Source: Anseranas semipalmata
Taxonomy: Eukaryota; Chordata; Aves; Anseriformes; Anseranatidae
NCBI GenBank assembly: GCA_013399115.1
Contig: VXAA01001421.1
Coordinates: 345,898 to 409,897 of the forward strand
Length of the DNA stretch: 64,000 bases
Reading direction: 5' to 3'
Shown in pieces: positions 34,901 to 47,060 of this stretch (within the stretch, counting starts at the first letter, position 1; the number at the start of each line of letters is the position of its first letter). Under the pieces are notes generated by a model. It saw only the letters and a program-made list of their open reading frames with translations, made no database searches and was not told the DNA's origin. A program made the position numbers and the translations under genes.

Positions 34901-35900
34901 CACAGAGTAGTTTTCAAAACTGAGCTGATTCTAAGTGGACAGAGGAGCTATTCTTGCATGCATGGGACTATGTCTGGGAGAACACGCCTATGTTTGCCCC
35001 ACTGGGTAAATAAAGGCGTTTCACTGGGAGGCTATGCCTTCAGATTAACAATCAGAATTAATGGGAATTTTTTGCAGCAGCAACTTCTCACGTGCAGGAG
35101 TTTGTGCTGTGCACAAGAAGTGCATGTACAGACACGGAACTCCAGGTCCAGCTTTAAGGACCTAAACGCAGAGAACCAGCCAGCAAAGCCAAGCCATTTC
35201 CCTGCGATTTCCATAATTCCATCTAGACTTCAAAGAGTTATTATTTATAATTACCCATTTGTCATTTCAGCCCCAAATACTGCTAATAGCAGATTATACT
35301 TAAAGTCGCTATAACAGGTCTAACTCCCACACTATGAACATCGCAATGCAGAATGGGAACCCTGGGGAATTTGTTTCCCATGTAGAAAAGTTTAGACTGT
35401 GCAAGTGCACAAAGGAAGAGGATAACCAAACAGCTGTAGGTGGCATAAGGTTTTCTGCACACAGAAGTCTGCCTAGGGAGCAGCCTGCTGGAACGAGGCA
35501 GAGGATTAACCTATATCCCTTCAATTTCTACTTTTGCATGGCTGTTTTTCCTAGCTCAGTGAACAGAAGTGTAAGCAGCCGATGGTACTGTGTTTCCCCC
35601 AGCACAGTCACTGGACCATGCCCATTTATTTCATTCCGGCAATTCTCAATAACATATTATTTGATTTAGTTCAAAACCTCTGAAGGCTTATCCCCCATGT
35701 CTGCATAAGCTGCTTCTCCCAGTCCCTCCACAACACACTCCGTTCTTTGAGAAATCCCCGCGCGTCCCCAGGTTTGGTGCGTTTCTCTCAGGAGGCTAAA
35801 ATAAATTACTGCAGAGTAAATAGCGTCGCTAGTCAGAGCTACGCTCACTCCGTGGGCATCGGCCTTATACCGCACTCATACAAATGCACGCTGTAACCCG
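31601..35900. other. Non-coding block, mostly AT-rich, with one CpG islet
   Basis: An enhancer-like AT-rich stretch (31.60-31.96 kb), mixed sequence with a 186-codon low-complexity frame (32354-32914), AT-rich DNA to 33.8 kb, a CpG islet (33885-34035) and then plain AT-leaning DNA to 35.9 kb. Minus-strand frames at 33.2-33.7 kb show no recognisable domain. I see no repeats beyond very short words. Confidence 0.55.
33885..34035. promoter_or_regulatory. CpG-dense islet
   Basis: About 20 CpG dinucleotides lie in about 150 bases with GCGCGACCGCGG-type words at the right end. It is isolated in AT-leaning DNA and open on both strands. No promoter or exon can be assigned. Confidence 0.45.
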
Positions 35901-36587
35901 CTGCTAGAGAATTCTCTGCTTCCCAAACCGCATCCTCAGCCACTGCGTGGAGGGCCCTGGGCAACACAAAGGACACTTTTTGGCAATGCCCCTCTTTCAC
36001 TGCTTGTACAGGGGACGGCTGGTTCCTCGCTCACAGGACCCTCACCAGCCATGTCTCCACCGCCGCCCTTGTTTCCAACCCCACCGACCCACCTGTCCAT
36101 TTCGGGACATGGGAAAACATAAAGAAATCTGCCTGACTCTGCCTTCAACATACGGACACGGTACCTGCCCATGCCCCCACTGCTATCAGCACGGGATCCA
36201 CTGCAGGGATCTGCAGAACGCAGGCTCAACGCGGCAAAGCTGGGCGGCCTCCTGGAGCAGCTCAGCAGGACGCAGGAAGGGGCACAGGGCACATCTCAGG
36301 GGCACTGGTGTGAACCCGGGGTCTAACTTTTTTGCGTTAAGCAGAAATACTCCAGTTTTCAATACTTCTATGTTTTTTTTCTCCTTGAAAGGAAGGTAAG
36401 GGTACGCTACTTAGCAATTGACTGCTTGATTTTCCATCATTTCCTACAAGATACTTCAACAGAAATAAGCCACCTCTAGACCTTGTCCCAAGCTAAAACA
36501 AAATACTTAGTTTCTCTTCAATTAATGAATAAAGTTAACCTTTTTTTCTACCTTATCATATCTGCAGAAAAAAAAGTTTCTCCTCTT

Positions 36588-36606
36588 CCCCCCCCCTTTT
36601 TTTTTT
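36588..36606. repeat. C9-T10 homopolymer pair
   Basis: Nine C residues are followed directly by ten T residues, making a polypyrimidine tract on the plus strand. It is likely length-unstable and also a difficult site for sequencing, so exact lengths may be uncertain. Confidence 0.93.
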
Positions 36607-36829
36607 CTGAAGAAAACATTAGTTTTCCCTACATTTTTGCCAGCTACCAAAACAAATTTAAAAGTACCCTGGTACAACACTTCAGCCAGGACTGGTACAG
36701 CTGCAGCAAAGCATTTCTATATAATTTACAAAAAAGATTCAAAACAATTACCTGTCGTTCAAAGACATGAACATTATGACAGTCAAAACCAGACAGTTAT
36801 AAGATACATGGAAGTGTTTTGAAGCATAA

Positions 36830-37060
36830 AAAAATTTCAATTTTTACTTACATACGTATGCATTTACATTTTAATTTGAAGCTTTAGATAGCCTACTTTA
36901 AAAGATGTATATAATAAAACCTGAAGGTAAAAATGGTTCAGAGTTAATCTCAAGCTATGAATTTTGGAATCTTTTGGAGCTGAGGTTGCTAATATACCCA
37001 CCATAATGAATACATTTCCATATGAATAGTGTCATGGGCTAGCAATAGGCCATCACAGGC
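36830..37060. promoter_or_regulatory. Candidate enhancer-like AT-rich element
   Basis: CGTATGCATTTACATTTTAATTTG, CCATAATGAATAC and CCATATGAATAG lie in non-repetitive AT-rich sequence. The words resemble POU, homeodomain and bHLH targets. The call is by texture only. Confidence 0.22.
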
Positions 37061-38668
37061 TACAAAAAGAGAAAAGACATGACCCAGAAGCACCCCAGAA
37101 GCGTCCTCACTGTTGACGAGAGTCTTTTCTGTTGTTATCCCTTTTCCTTGTAAGGATGAGATCTATGTTGCTAGGAGGAAACAGGAGTGTGACAGTAATT
37201 ATCTGAATACAAGAAAAGATGTCACCATGACAAGCAGGATGAAAGCTGGCTGCACAGACTGCCCAGCAGAGGTAAATGTGCCCCTCAGTGCAGACAAACC
37301 CATCCTCAGGCTCCTCTCAGCATTTGCCACGTACCAGGAACGGTTTCCACTACATGGTCTCAAACACACGCATCCTCTTGCCATGACGAAAGCTTACACC
37401 GCGTTTCACAGCAGAGAGAAAATCACGGCAAACAGAAATCCCCCAGTGCCTGGTGGTTCCACCCCACATCTTCCCAGAGAAAGAGTTCACATTTCTCTCG
37501 GGAGGACAGAGCAGCTGCGTGGATCTGCCATTAGACATTGATGGAACTTCTCAATTCAATAAAAATCTACCACTAATAGTTTAGTCACTGAAAAAAACCA
37601 CTGGCTCACCACTCTTGTTATTTGAGATGAGCTACGTTGTAATAAAGGCACATTCAAGCAGGCTGGGTTACTCCATCCTGCACTACAAGTATGCACTAAC
37701 AGGCAGGCCAAGAAGGATTTTCAATACTGCCATTATAAAATTCAAAATGCTGTACAATTTGAGGTTTAAATTACCATGCCAGACACCTGGTTTCATACAG
37801 AATATTTTCTCGGCAGCCGCTAAGAAAACCATCCAGCCACCCTTGAGCTAGGGGACAGGAAGGCTGCATCACTCAGCCAGTGTTGAGCAAACCTTTATAT
37901 CTGCTCAGCTGCGATGTTCTCGCACCTCTGAGCTTTGTTGAAGGGAATTAAACATTTGCAACCAGGTAGTTTTCTCCCAAGTTATCAACCTTCCAAAAAA
38001 ATCTCATCTTGTACGTGCTCAGCAGAGACTAGTTCCAGTTAATTAATTCCCGTGTTTATGTGCTCTCCCCCACCAGATGGCTCGGTGAGCTATCCAAGCG
38101 CTCCCAAACAGGACGGGTTTTGGCAAGTTCCGTGCGAGGACTGGACACCGCTGGCAGGTTGGCAACAGCTTCGCACCGCTGTGCACAATGAATAAATATC
38201 GCTGATGGGCTCAGCTGTTACCCTGCTCCAGGAGACGTGCCTCCGCCTCGATAAAGCAGCTTAGCGAGCATCACAGCTGCACAAATGGGCTTTGGCTCGC
38301 CGCTCACCTGTAACTCGGGATCTGCAGCTTCTCTCCAGTAGGAGCCATCTCCATGGAAATTCCAGCCAGATACCATTGCAAATGGATATTCTGGGTTTAG
38401 ATCAAGCTACAACTGAAAGGGAGAAATCACCTGGGCATGTGTCTTCTGTATATTCCGCAGAAAAACTAGGCATACATTTCACGGATTAAATGGCACATAC
38501 CAAGATTTATATTAAGCCTTTAAAATGCTCTTGGTAGAGGTGAATAACAGCTAAACTTGGAGAGCACATAAAGGTAAAATAGGGCAGAAGATTGAACTGT
38601 CAAGAAGTCAGAGCTCTATAATTTTTCTGCAGAAAACTCTGCAGGAAAATCTGTCAGGGGAAAAAATG

Positions 38669-38686
38669 GCTATTTATGCAAATAGC
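38669..38686. promoter_or_regulatory. Octamer inside a perfect inverted repeat
   Basis: GCTATTT (38669-38675) and AAATAGC (38680-38686) are perfect inverted arms around ATGC, and the junction forms a POU octamer ATGCAAAT at 38676-38683. The same segment contains TATTTATGCA. A symmetric octamer of this kind could bind POU dimers, which is inference. Confidence 0.35.
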
Positions 38687-39189
38687 TCTTGAAAACGGTA
38701 AAAAATTATTAAAGAGAGGAATTTGGTTCAAAGCCATCCTTTTTGGAGGTTTCTTGCATACCTCTTGCAGCCTTATATTTTTCCTTTTGTCTTTAAGCTG
38801 AGAACATCTGCTTGTTTCTAGTCCTGTACCCCACACCTATGCACACTGCTTTGCGTTCAGCAGAGGCCACAGGGGAGCTGGTAAATGATCATCCCGTATT
38901 TTTGGCATATCAGGAGCAGGGAAAGGAGTACTCAACAACGACAACAAAATAAAAAAATAAATCAATATCTGGGATTTAGAGCTTCAGGCAACTTCCCATG
39001 AAGTTCGAGTGACCCTCTGTTAAATTTAAGTGAAGTTAGAGCTGGCCCTCACTGAACACGAGCAGAAGCTGCCCCTGCGGTTTCCCAGCATCTGTGAGAG
39101 CCCTCCCTGCTGAGAGCCGGATCCTCGGATAGGAGCGCCTCAAAGAGCGGCCCTGCAGCGCTCGGAGCATCCCGAACTCATTAGAGCAA

Positions 39190-39345
39190 CCTCTGACTCA
39201 CGCAGCAGTAAAAGCGCTGCAGCGCTACAGCCAGAGCTGGTTAAATATGCATTGCCCGGCTATTTTGACTCTCACTCACATTACCCACTAAGAACCATAA
39301 TTATAACAAATACATTGGCAGCTCATTGTTTTCATCTATGTCTGT
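39190..39345. promoter_or_regulatory. Candidate enhancer-like element
   Basis: GTTAAATATGCATTGCC (about 39239), CTGACTCACGC (AP-1-like, about 39193) and CCATAATTATAAC (about 39295) lie close together in a non-repetitive context. The palindrome ATATGCAT is a common homeodomain/POU word. Function is inferred. Confidence 0.25.
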
Positions 39346-40337
39346 GGGACTTCAACAAGCCGCAGAACCACGTCCCCAGCCTTGCTGCTCACACACAGAC
39401 TGGTCTGATACAGGCAGCGACCCCCAGGAGCTACCCCAATTTCACTGCTGACGACGAGGCGCCACGCGGCACCGTCCCCAAATGTCCCACGTGCAGAGCG
39501 CGGCGCTGGAGCCAGAGGGAGCCCTCGGTGCCAGCCCTGCTGCTCGGTGCTGTGGCTGAGCTTTCCGCTAACAGGCTGCCTTTTCCTAACACAGTTTTTG
39601 GGATCTCACACAGCGTATTCAAGGAGCAGGAGACAAAGCAGGAACCGCAAATGATGGAATATTTGAAGCGTTACTGTTGCCAGTGTTTCACATTAACTGT
39701 TTCTAGGATAGAGCTGTAACCTCCACATCAGAAAGCCATCAGTCACAAACCTGCTGTGCTCCCAGCTAGCTATCCGCTGGAAAGAAGAGTGACACCTTAG
39801 CCCTTGCATGTTGCCGAAATGCTCAGAATAGCGGTTCCAGGAAATGGGAAATGTCTTATCTGTGTTGTCACGAAGGACAGAAAAAAATTGCCAGAATATT
39901 TAGCTGAAAAATACAGAATTGGACTACATCAAAATGGATCACAGTGGCTTTTTGTTTCTTCTAAAACATTTAAGTCAGAAGAGGAAAACAATAAACAGAA
40001 GCAAACATTTTAAGAAGCCAGAGCATTTTCTATACCATCTTCACTTTAATAAAATAAAACCTCAACTGTGTCCGTTCAGAAACACTTTGGGATTCTAAAA
40101 TATTCTTCAGCATTATTAAAACATATTAAAAACAAAAGATTGGGTTTTGTTTCACATTAAGCTGTTTCACACTAGCGGGTGGGTGTTCCAGCTTGATTTT
40201 TGGAAGTCGGAAAAGTAATTCACCGTTTCAAGCCTACCCAGTGGGCGTGGAGTGAACTGTGGCAAAGAAAATGTATTCAACACAACCCCTACCAGGGTCT
40301 TCATCTCCCCACACACAACTGTGTGGCAGGAGGATGG

Positions 40338-40386
40338 TATTATTCCAAGAAGTAATATTAGAATAATATTGGACATATTATTCCAA
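40338..40386. repeat. Alternating direct and inverted TATTATTC words
   Basis: TATTATTCCAA occurs at 40338-40348 and 40376-40386, with the complement GAATAATA at 40361-40368 between them. The middle copy can pair with either outer copy, giving two mutually exclusive 8-bp stems. The block is AT-rich and may simply be a decayed local duplication. Confidence 0.6.
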
Positions 40387-42364
40387 CAAATAGCATTGAA
40401 AAACCTAAGGCTTGGGTCTGTCATTAAATCAACGGCAAAATGCAGTTACCTACACTCTCCCCAGGCTGACATCATCACTAAAACTTTTAGGCTTTTAAAC
40501 AGATCAACGTTTCAAAAGTCAGACACTCGACTATCGACATTCATCATTAGAACAGCAAACTTAAAGCATCCATATCCTTCTACAGACACAAAATGAAGAA
40601 CAGCATCCGCTGGTGTCATGTGAAGAGCGGCTGGTGAAAGTGCAATTACGAGAGCGACAGTTTCATAACACGCAGTAAAGATTGACTTCAGATACCAAAA
40701 ACCTCACGTGCAGAGCTGCCAGCAGGCTGGCACGCAGGACACCACGGTGCCTGCCCGAGGAGCAGGGACACTTTCACCTCTCCAGAGAAGACGGTGGCAC
40801 TGCTGCCTGCGAGGGGCAGAGCACCTCCCGCAGGAGGCTCCGTGCCCGCGTAGAGCAGTTCCCCAGTGTTCCTGGTCCGCAGGGGGCTCCCCAGAACAAG
40901 CGCCTTGTGCTGCATCTCCCGTCATTCCGACCCACCAGCCAGCCTCTGCCGGGTGTGTGAGCTCCAGGAGCTCAGCAGAGCACCCAGGAGGATGTGAGCG
41001 CCCTCGTGTTGCATGAGAAGCCAGGGACGTTATCTGAGAGATCAACAATTTGGGAGTAAACCGATTTGGGGCAGGGATGAGAACGAAACCCCTCACCTCT
41101 CCATTTGCTCTTCCTATTTTGTCTTCACTATGTGCAAGAGCTGCAGCAGCCTCTGCTCTCCCCATCCCCATCACTTGCCATACACGGGCATGGGACAGCG
41201 CAGGTGGCCCCAGGAACAGCCCCACCGCTCCCGGGTCTCACCCTCGTGCCGTCCGCGCTGCCACCACCAGAAGGACACCGACGGGGCTGCTGCAGCTGCT
41301 AAGAAACACAGCCAATACCTGGCTGGCCTGCAGAGCTGCCCGAGACCCCCTGAGCAACGCTGGGGTTAACAGCGATTGACTCGGGCTGTGGACGATGGGT
41401 GGTCAGGGGAAGTTCTCGATTTCTCAGGTAACATCTGCACAGCTTGCTGAATGCAAACAAACCTCAAAGGGAGTTCTAATGCTAAAGAAATCCGAACAGC
41501 AGTAAAACAAGCACAGAGAAGGCAGCTCCCGCTGTGCTGCTGAAAAGCTACCGGGCCATTAAGAATGCAATTATTCCGTCAGGATGGTCGGGCGGCGTTC
41601 TCCCAGGTGGCAGAGGAGGCGGCTCGGAGTTTCTTTCAGCTGGGAAATTGGCAGCGAGCCCCGGCAGAGCTGGCCTGGGTGTGACAAGGACATCCCGGAC
41701 TGGCAGTGCTGGTGAAGGACGGAGCAGGGCAGGGACAGGCGTCCAACAGGGGCTCCAGAAGAGAGGAGGGCAGCCTGCACCTCCAGAAAGCATAGACCCA
41801 ATTCCCAACGCGTACGTACACAGACATGCATAAAAAGCCAGGAAAAGCATTTCACCTTTGCAGGAAACAGATGTGATTTTCTTTTCGAAGGCGAATTCTG
41901 AAGTAAATAATGCTTCGCTGGTGGACAGCAAACATCCGTCAGCATTTCCAGCCTGGAGGAGCCATCACCCCACCAGACTACAGTCCTTCATCACATTTTT
42001 TATTCTCCAGCCTTCCAGCTTCATCTGAAAAATAATCGATGAGCTCTGTGGCAGGTGAAAACTCCCCTCTTTTAAAAACAGTTAACGCCCTTCTGCTAAG
42101 AAAGCAGCACTGAAACGGGCCCTTTGGTTCATTTCTTTGTGTAACGTTCACCTCATACGCGGCTCTCGTGGAATACAGATCGCTAAATTACGCGGGACTG
42201 AGCTGCTTACGATTACCGGATCCAGCTAAAAACACCAGAGCCCTGGAGCACAGAAATCCCCACGCACTGAAGCAGCACCTCCCTCCTCAGTTTCCATCCA
42301 AAGCTGGAATACGCTGAGGGCATTAAGACAGGACCTTCAGGCAAACCTCTGCTTGGATTCGGGG

Positions 42365-42394
42365 CCCACACACAGACCCACACACAGACACACG
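42365..42394. repeat. 12-bp CA-rich tandem repeat
   Basis: The unit CCCACACACAGA occurs at 42365-42376 and 42377-42388, followed by a partial CACAC. It is a short decayed CA microsatellite with a higher-order 12-bp period. Confidence 0.85.
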
Positions 42395-45300
42395 GCAGCC
42401 CGAGTGACCGTCATCGGCACGTCCAGGTGACGAGCTCAGGGGACATGCTTCTGCAGGGTGCTGCGGCACTGCTCAGGAGTACGGGGGCTCCTGGGTGCCT
42501 TCCCAAATCCCACGGGCACTTCACAGGTTCAGGCTTAGAACTTAAATCCGCACCTTCATCCTTCTGGCCAAAGTCACTTCCCGGTGCCTGCTCTGAACGG
42601 CTGATGGAGTTGCACGCACCTGTCACCGGGTAAGTTGTTGCCAAGCATAAGGGAAAGAAACAACAATTAAAGCTCCCTGAACAGGTGACACTCACTGGAG
42701 AGACGTGAAGGTCCTGGAACATTTAAACACAGCCTTGGTATCCACAAGAAAGGAGCTGGACTCCAGCACAATGGAGACACGTAGGAAATAGTGATTTTTT
42801 TCTTAAATGTTGCCCTGAAGCCGTGAAGATATTGATCTCCTAAATATCACTGAAGTAAACCAGGACGAGAGGACAAGCTATTAACCTGCAGTTTGCAAGT
42901 CTGAAGAATATTGCAATCTGAAACACACCTGTTAGGAGACACAATATTAAACATGCCTGCAGAAGCAGGGAGAGCCTGCTGAAACATTGTTGACTGCTCC
43001 GAAATTACTGAGCCAAACAGAACCGGGATCCTTGGGCAGCTTTTCCTATAAGACAGTGACTGTGCTCAAAGAGAGACTGCTGACAAATACAGATCTACAG
43101 GCGAGGCTGCTTCTGCCTTCGGAAAAATCATACTGTGTGAAAACGTTACAATGAAAGCAAGGTAAAACTAGGCTAGATACCTGCGTTTAGAGGGAAAACT
43201 GACAAACAGAAGGCCATAAGAGTAGGAATTCAGAAGAGATTTCACAGATCAAATACCAAGACAAATGTAAAAGAAAACTGTGCAAAAGACAGAAAAAGCA
43301 CAGCCCCAAATAATCTCCAGCATTTCAAAGATGCTGTGCCCAAACTTTGAAAACAACTGCTAAGAAAACTGGAGCCCAGGAGCAGCAGCTGCCAAGGAGA
43401 AAACCAGGCAGGGCCCTGAGAGCTGCGGCCGGGAGCACAGGCTGCAGGCACAGGGACTGCCAGCGACTGCGACGAGCCAAGGCGATGCCCGGGTACTGTC
43501 GGCAGATGATGACACGACTCCATGTGACAGCACTCTTTGAATTACCTCAGTGCTCACGTAAGGGTTCGACTTGAAACTGTTGTGGAAGTCAGAATGCAAA
43601 ACCTTCTGAGCTGGTGAAACTGAAAACGCCATGAAAGCACAGTTCCCACTGACAGACTGAACCAAACACGGGCTGCAGCGGGAAATGAAAGATGCGCAGT
43701 TAGGTTTGTTATAATTACTGGCAATATTAAGATTAAAAGCATGCCTAGCTTTGGGCTTGATTCAGTGAACAGACACTGTGAGACACAAAACAATTACTCA
43801 GTCCTCTAAACAATGTGGAATACATTCACAAAGTCACAGGAAAAACACAAAGCCCTGCAGAAAGTCACGAAGGTAAGAGGACGGCGAAGCGTGCCAGGCC
43901 AGCCCGTGCCCACAGCCCCAGCGGAGCTGGCTGCAGGCGCTGCTCACGTGCCCCCGAGTTCCTTGCAGCCAAGCGGGTTGATGCTGTTCATTTAAAAAGG
44001 AACGCGGCCTCACAACTCTTCAAGCAGTTTTGAACATATCGGATCGTGCTTTCCTCGGCCTCCATAGGTGCGTTTCAGACTGACCAGAAGGACACAGCAG
44101 CTCGCACTCCGCACTCCCCTGAGGGCTCGTGGGAGCAGTATGCCGGTTCAGGGCCCTGTGTGCAGTTTGAAGATGTCTGTATGCGTGAGTTCGGGAAATC
44201 TCTGCCTGGATCCTGAGGTCCAAACGAATAGAAACCAGACACTTCCATATAAGTCTCCAAATTTGCACAAACAGGAAATCTAACGTAACCCTTGCAAACC
44301 TTGCAGCCATGGTACTATGGCAAGAAATGACACTTCTTGTAGCTGCCGGTACACGGCCTGCAAAAGGACTTGGCCACGCAGTGATGCGAGAAGTGCACCT
44401 CCTAGTGGTGTCACCTGCTGTTGGCTTTTACCCTTTTTTCCATCACAAGTGTGAACAAACCCAAACCTTTGAAACAAAATTCCACTGAAATAACGATTTC
44501 TGTACGACAAAAAGAGACTCACTGCACAAAGGAGGACTGACTGCCTCCCTCACCATCTTTTTTCACTTGTTTTTGCCTTTGTCATGAAGGAAGCACACGG
44601 AACGTGCAGCCCCTGGCATCCCTCTTCTCGGTAGCAGAATTGTAGAGGATGACTGCTGGAGCTGAGAGGAAGAAATTATCAATTCATGAAGTGCAAAGTG
44701 ACAAATGAACTAGAAAAGTAACACGTCCTGCCTGGCAGCTAAGCACCAGACCCCAGATGGGTGCAATTAGAGACTGACAAGAGTCGTTCAGAGAAGCAGG
44801 CAGTGACATCTCTGGGGACAGCTCGCAAGGAGCATGTTTTTCTAGGACTTCCTCTGGGCAGCCAGGCTGGGCAGCCGCTCCCGTGAGCTCTCTGAGCACC
44901 CCTGGCAATGATCAGCGACCTGCTCAAAGCTCTGAAGACAACAAGTCTGGTGTCTCACTTCTCAGTGGAGCAATTCCTCCTTTGCCTCATGCCCAAGCTG
45001 TGCAGAAGGGAGTAAGACACAGAACAAATGCAGAAGGTCGTAACCAAATCCTCCAAGGAGCGCCGCACAGGCCCAACCCCACAGAACCGGGACTGCAGGT
45101 AGCACCTTGCTAGTTCCTGGCGCAAGTAGGACAACCTTCTCCCTGCTGTTCTGGCGGAAGGGAACCATGAAGAGTTCCCATCAGCAATTTCCCACAGAAC
45201 TTGTTGTTCCAACCATTTGTTACGCTCTTGAAACACAGGGAGAGATTGTGGCTGCAGCGCTCCGCTGGGTGCCCGCACGCAGCTGCAGGGCCCAGCAGCT

Positions 45301-45395
45301 CCCGCTGTCCCCAGCGGTGACAAGGGGCTGGGGTTTGGGCAGAGCAGGCTCAGCTGTCCCAGGGTAAGCCTGCAAACCGCGGGGCTGGCTGGGGT

Positions 45396-45403
45396 ATTTG
45401 CAT
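45396..45403 (-). promoter_or_regulatory. POU octamer word
   Basis: ATTTGCAT on the plus strand, a perfect octamer on the minus strand, lies in GGGGTATTTGCATCAGG just after a GC-rich patch. It is a single short word and weak evidence by itself. Confidence 0.22.
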
Positions 45404-45873
45404 CAGGCAAACAAACACCTACCTGGGGATGACTGTACGATAGGTACAGACGAGTATTATTTGCACGATCCAGAGCACTTCCAACTTGCAAGTACTCTTT
45501 AGAAAACAAAATAAGAAATCCCAGCAAAGCAGGCCATATATATTGCTGCTAATTAAGTATGGAATTTTATGGCACTTGTCAATGGAACAGGAACAACCAA
45601 TAAAGTCAAAACCTGCAGAAACAACTCCTACCTAAGGCTCTAGGCAGGAGCATTTACAGCCAACGGGCCCCAAATAACCTCAGTGTTCCCAGCTGCCTGT
45701 GTGCTGTTTTACCTATGAACGTGTTACAGCTTTGTTTTATTTATATAGCCAACAGATGAGGTGACAACATATTTGCACCTCTATCTATCCTGAAGGTGGA
45801 TGCTTCTTCACAACTTACTGCAGACACGTACTCAGGAAAATACCTCCCAGAAAGCTGTCTGGAATCTGAGCAC

Positions 45874-46019
45874 CGAGCTCTGCGAGCGCCTGCAGGAACA
45901 GGTCCCCGCGCGCCCCCGCAGCAGCCCAGGCGGCACCTCGGGGCGGACGCGGCACCGAGCGCGGAGCCAGGCGCCTCGCTGGAGAGCGGGAACCGCCTCG
46001 AACAAGGTTCGCTGCTTCG
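45874..46019. promoter_or_regulatory. Very dense CpG islet
   Basis: I counted 22 CpG dinucleotides in these 146 bases, including CCGCGCGCC and GAGCGCGG, the highest density in the window and at or above random expectation for its base composition. It is followed by T-rich DNA. There is no TATA box, initiator or coding first exon that I can defend. Confidence 0.5.
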
Positions 46020-46235
46020 TCTGCTTCGTTCCTTTATTCCTCCTCTTGGCTAGTTTTAGTCCCTTCCTCCTTAAACAGGGCATTGTTTAAAATTCAGTTT
46101 TATACATACCTAAACATGCCAGAGAAATACTCAACTGCATAGTTGCAATTGACAGACTGTATTTTAAGAAAATGCTCAGAGCTTTATGCCAACACTGGTG
46201 AGAAGGTGAGAACCAGGTTAATGTAAGGAAGTAGC

Positions 46236-46250
46236 TTTTTTTTTTTTTTT
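46236..46250. repeat. Mononucleotide run T15
   Basis: Fifteen consecutive T residues followed by AAACATAAAA. No retroelement is recognisable on the minus strand, where this would be an A15 run. Confidence 0.95.
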
Positions 46251-46744
46251 AAACATAAAACCAAAGTGAAGGTGCAAAACGTGGGGAAACAAGGTCATAT
46301 ATAGAGAATATGGGGGATGGGGGCTCCTGCCCATGGCTCTGTGAGGAGGGGAATCCCAGATGTGTTGCCAGCAGCAAGAGCTACTGGGAACAGTAATTAT
46401 GGGGTTGTTGTTAATTAGGTTTTGCTGCATGGATCTTGCATATCTGATCTCATGCACCTAGGAGGTGGCACCATCAGAGGATATGTATTTCTGCAAAGGT
46501 GTGACAGCTTTACCGAGGATAAAGACAAAATGCTGGTAGAGGAAGCTATTAGAGGCGATACAAGACAGCTGTCAGGAAAGCAGCAGCCTGGCATGCCTTG
46601 CAGGCTAACTACCTGCACTGTGCTACAGAGCTAGAGAGCTAATGGATTATATTTGCTTCATGGAAAAAATATTTTCAGTAAAGTGGCAAAGATGCATACA
46701 CGCACCTGCTGTAAATATTTACAGCTCCCCGTCAGCTTGGAACA

Positions 46745-46905
46745 CGAAGACTGGAGGCACCGATCCTCGTGAAGCGCTGCCGGCTGCCAGCAGCGCAGGC
46801 ACAGCTAACACTACCCTCCGCTGCACGCAACCGCGCGGCGCCTGCCGGGGCGGCTCTGCTGGCACAGCACCGGCCCGGGCTCGGAGAGCGGCGGGAGCAC
46901 GCCTG
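46745..46905. promoter_or_regulatory. CpG-dense islet
   Basis: About 18 CpG dinucleotides lie in about 160 bases, with CCGCGCGGCGCC and GGAGCGGCGGG-type words. It ends 30 bases before an AT-rich octamer-bearing stretch. No transcript start is assignable. Confidence 0.42.
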
Positions 46906-46919
46906 GGTTTTCATACAGA

Positions 46920-47060
46920 ACATCAAGAATTTGATGCAAATAAGTGCATTGAATTACACGTTTTAAAGTATCTCTGTAATGTAATACACTCAGACTTATG
47001 TTGTTTTGATATTCAGTTATAATTTATATTCTATGTAAGTAATTTCTAAGTTACGTTCAG
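46920..47060. promoter_or_regulatory. Candidate AT-rich regulatory stretch with a POU octamer
   Basis: A perfect ATGCAAAT at 46934-46941 is followed by TGCATTGAATTACAC and GTAATGTAATACAC words. It lies directly between a CpG islet and a GC-rich stretch, so it stands out in composition. Function is inferred. Confidence 0.27.

Larger units (their letters stand above)
35901..40650. other. Non-coding AT-rich block with candidate regulatory stretches
   Basis: The block includes a 150-codon plus frame with no recognisable domain (35947-36399), the C9-T10 run (36588-36606), enhancer-like stretches at 36.83-37.06 and 39.19-39.34 kb, an octamer in a palindrome (38669-38686) and a set of direct and inverted TATTATTC words (40338-40386). 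CpG is scarce through most of it. No exon or mobile element is supported. Confidence 0.55.
40651..45550. other. Non-coding block, no gene recognised
   Basis: GC-rich patches (40.70-41.00, 41.58-41.80, 43.37-43.50, 43.88-43.98, 45.24-45.40 kb) alternate with A-rich DNA. The plus strand is purine-rich around 42.8-43.4 kb. Open frames of up to 190 codons on minus (44955-45527) and 173 codons on minus (40704-41225) have no recognisable domain. The clear structures are the CA-rich tandem at 42365-42394 and an octamer at 45396-45403. A GAAGGTAAG donor-like word near 43868 has no credible exon. Confidence 0.55.
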
